A stretch of DNA of 36,143 nt from Lachnospiraceae bacterium (lineage in GTDB: Bacteria; Bacillota; Clostridia; Lachnospirales; Lachnospiraceae). Every line of letters starts with the position of its first letter. The stretch's first letter is position 1. This document shows positions 34,161 to 36,143 of the stretch, piece after piece. The stretch is taken from NCBI GenBank assembly GCA_009780115.1, contig WRAQ01000033.1, forward strand, positions 1 to 36,143, read 5' to 3'. Under the pieces are notes generated by a model. That model searched no databases. It saw nothing but the letters and a program-made list of their open reading frames with translations, and was not told the DNA's origin. Both the position numbers and the translations under genes were made by a program.

Positions 34161-34976
34161 TCAAGACGAGTAAGCCTCAAGAAACCCAAACAACTCTTCT
34201 TGCCCTTCCACGTACTTACTAAACATAATCTCCTCCTGCAAAACTGCCGGAAGGCTATGAAATTCTATGCTTGTATTCATAAAAACAGTTTTTAAGTCAC
34301 TTAGATAAACCGTTACCAGACCATTATCATTAATCAAATAATAACCCGGCTTCATTTCTTCTGTCGCATCATCATAGGTTTTCCGGATAACTACCCGCGA
34401 CGGGGAAAAAGAAATTACCTCGCAACTAATCATCCCTTTTTGCATTTCACTTAAGGTTGGATACCGGTCAAAATCCGCCATTACCTGGCTAAAAATTGCA
34501 TGGTCCATTCCGATAAAATTTTCCGGGACCGGAATTATCTCTTCTGTAAGAGTCCGTGTACTTCGCGAATATTCTTGGATTACATAGATAGTATCAGCAT
34601 TTATCGATGACCCGCCAAGAAGCGAAACCAAAACCGCATCACCAACCGAATTATCTACTAGGGAAGTTTCAGCGGCCGCAGTATCAGTTTGCATATCTTC
34701 GTTCAAGCCACCTTGTGTATTCTGCATTCCCGGCTCTTCCGGTTCCCCTATACCGGCTCTGGTTAAATCAGATGCTTGCACCGAAACCGGCCAATCGGCT
34801 TTAAGCCAGTCTTCATCTATTCTTTGGTCAAAGCGGACCTGTCTCATTAAATCCTCGGTAGTAAAATTTCGGCCCGGATAAAAATAATCCATCGCAATTG
34901 TTCCAACAGCAAAGCCGCCGCCAAACATAAATGCCGGTAATAATATAAATGCGGTTAAGCCTTTTACAATCTTCAT
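34161..34976 (-). CDS. Membrane-anchored protein with BofC-like C-terminus
   Basis: About 271 residues from the ATG at 34976. An N-terminal membrane segment (GLTAFILLPAFMFGGGFAVG) is followed by a variable acidic region and a C-terminal domain (YYLINDNGLVTVYL, FHSLPAVLQEEI, LFGFLEAYSS) that resembles the C-terminal domain of BofC, a forespore intermembrane regulator of sigma-K processing in Bacillus. The resemblance is by eye and modest. It is the first gene of the flavoprotein-MATE run. An earlier TTG at 34994 is possible; neither start has a good ribosome binding site. Confidence 0.65.
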   Translation of the reverse strand: MKIVKGLTAFILLPAFMFGGGFAVGTIAMDYFYPGRNFTTEDLMRQVRFDQRIDEDWLKADWPVSVQASDLTRAGIGEPEEPGMQNTQGGLNEDMQTDTAAAETSLVDNSVGDAVLVSLLGGSSINADTIYVIQEYSRSTRTLTEEIIPVPENFIGMDHAIFSQVMADFDRYPTLSEMQKGMISCEVISFSPSRVVIRKTYDDATEEMKPGYYLINDNGLVTVYLSDLKTVFMNTSIEFHSLPAVLQEEIMFSKYVEGQEELFGFLEAYSS

Positions 34977-35031
34977 GTAAATAGTATCAACCAAAAACCG
35001 GTATGTTATCCAGTAATTCTAATTTTAATCA

Positions 35032-35145
35032 GCAAGTCAGGCAATAAATACTCTTCGTTGCTGCGGCCTAATTGGTTCTAATTCACATTTTCTCTCGGGA
35101 AGAAGGCGACCTAAGGCAACTGCGAGTTATTTTTGCCTTCCTTTC
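35032..35145 (-). repeat. Intergenic palindromic repeat, copy R6
   Basis: It starts GCAAGTCAGGCAATAAATACTC; the other end reads GAGTTATTTTTGCCTTCC. Inner pairs GTTGC/GCAAC and GGCC/GACC are kept (one mismatch). It lies behind the flippase gene on the minus strand, in the same orientation as all other copies relative to the gene it follows. Confidence 0.85.
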
Positions 35146-35202
35146 TATTCAATAATTTCTCAAGGTCTGCTTGCGAAGTCAGAATGTCACTCACGGCCAG
35201 CC

Positions 35203-36143
35203 TCAATAATAAAACCGGAATAACCTGCCTATTTTTATTAGTAGCTGCCCGCCGGGCAGGCGGTCAAGCTCACCAACTGTAAGGCCCCGGAAAAGCATCA
35301 TCAGGATAAAATAAGCAATTATTGAAATAACCAGGCAAATCAAAATTGTCACCGCCGGGCCAACCAAATTAAGGATTCCTTTACTAAGGAACAAAGCCAT
35401 CAAGCCAGCTATTGCACTACAAAGAATCGTTATCGCTAATGTCCGTATATTCTTATTTATCCATTCACCTTGATACTTAAGCATCCGGGCAACCAAGAAA
35501 AAGCCCAGGACAAAACTAAATGAAGCGCCAATAATATTAGCCGCAATTATTCCCATAATTAATTGTTCAACGTCATTAATCAATGGCATTATCACAATAA
35601 GTGATATAATATGTACTAAAAAGCCGCCGCCGGCAAGCAAAAGCATTTGCACCGTCCGCTTAAATTGTTTTAACAAATCAAACCAAAAATAACTAAACGC
35701 AAAAAGCACAAGCAAAACACTGCCGCTTTGCAATAGTTTCATCGTTATTTCTTTGTCCCCTATCTCAAGCAAAGAAGCAATTGGTTCTGCCAGGACCGCC
35801 GTCAGGGCCGCCAGGGGAACCGCCGCGACAATTGTACCGGTTATTGCCTGCATTAATTGCTCTTTTCCGGCCCGATGTTCTTCGCGAACCCAAGAAGCGG
35901 AAATCGCCCGGGATGATTTCATAAAAATCATACTGACAAAAGCGGTTAAAATTCCGATAATAACCAAAAATATCCCGTAATAATTTCCCCATACCTCTGC
36001 TTTACTAAAAATAAACTCATTATTTTCATTCAGCCGGTTAAAATAATAATAATATATGCGCTGGTTAATCAAGGGATTAATTTGATACAAAACAGCAAAT
36101 AAGCCGACCGGCAGCGCAGAAGTTAATAATGATTGATAAATAA
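35203..36143 (-). CDS. SpoVB/MurJ-type polysaccharide flippase, C-terminal part (runs off right edge)
   Basis: The frame stays open to the right edge of the window, so the TTG at 36090 is not the true start; about 313 residues are visible. They hold about eight membrane segments of the MOP-superfamily flippase fold. The end, TVGELDRLPGGQLLIKIGRL, is typical of SpoVB-like proteins of spore formers, where the family helps move lipid-linked precursors across the membrane. The N-terminal part and any partner genes lie outside the window. Confidence 0.82.
   Translation of the reverse strand, partial: IYQSLLTSALPVGLFAVLYQINPLINQRIYYYYFNRLNENNEFIFSKAEVWGNYYGIFLVIIGILTAFVSMIFMKSSRAISASWVREEHRAGKEQLMQAITGTIVAAVPLAALTAVLAEPIASLLEIGDKEITMKLLQSGSVLLVLFAFSYFWFDLLKQFKRTVQMLLLAGGGFLVHIISLIVIMPLINDVEQLIMGIIAANIIGASFSFVLGFFLVARMLKYQGEWINKNIRTLAITILCSAIAGLMALFLSKGILNLVGPAVTILICLVISIIAYFILMMLFRGLTVGELDRLPGGQLLIKIGRLFRFYY

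Overview
The window looks like a chromosomal segment of a low-to-mid GC, probably spore-forming member of the Clostridia (Firmicutes). The evidence is a SpoIIM-like gene beside xerD, a BofC-like C-terminus, a SpoVB-like flippase, strong AGGAGG ribosome binding sites with several TTG starts, and many genes whose closest recognisable families are clostridial. Most genes lie on the minus strand. I cannot name the species from sequence alone.

Layout, left to right: the start of a lipoprotein gene that runs off the left edge; a PreP-like M16 peptidase; a PadR regulator with its HAAS membrane partner; a membrane-anchored DUF6273 protein behind a structured leader; an SGNH hydrolase; two convergent ASKHA/ROK sugar kinases; a PsiE-like membrane protein convergent with an HD-GYP protein; metA; ligA; a RluF-type pseudouridine synthase overlapping hflX; aroA divergent from a DAHP synthase; a three-gene secreted/lipoprotein module flanked on its far side by a decayed copy of the DAHP synthase 3' end; xerD and spoIIM; DUF2812 with a second PadR; a lone methyltransferase; a Nudix hydrolase and a MocR-like aminotransferase; then a tight run of BofC-like protein, HI0933-type flavoprotein, MATE transporter and COG2509-type flavoprotein; and the C-terminal part of a flippase that runs off the right edge.

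How genes work together: aroA and DAHP synthase serve the shikimate pathway and are fired from back-to-back promoters. MetA carries the Glu111 associated with acetyl-CoA use and so feeds methionine synthesis. LigA, RluF, HflX and XerD are housekeeping. Both PadR genes have paired palindromes on their own promoters, which suggests autoregulation together with the membrane protein downstream.

The most unusual content is non-coding. (1) A family of about 70-115 bp imperfect palindromes sits just after gene stop codons, in constant orientation to the preceding gene, with stems that differ between copies but mostly stay paired. (2) Three near-identical tandem units of about 105 bp, each with two hairpins, sit in front of a sugar kinase. 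(3) A promoter, a cloverleaf-like element and a terminator-like hairpin precede the DUF6273 gene. (4) The M16 peptidase and ROK kinase transcripts appear to share a leader beginning with the same 16 bases. (5) aroA appears to be leaderless.
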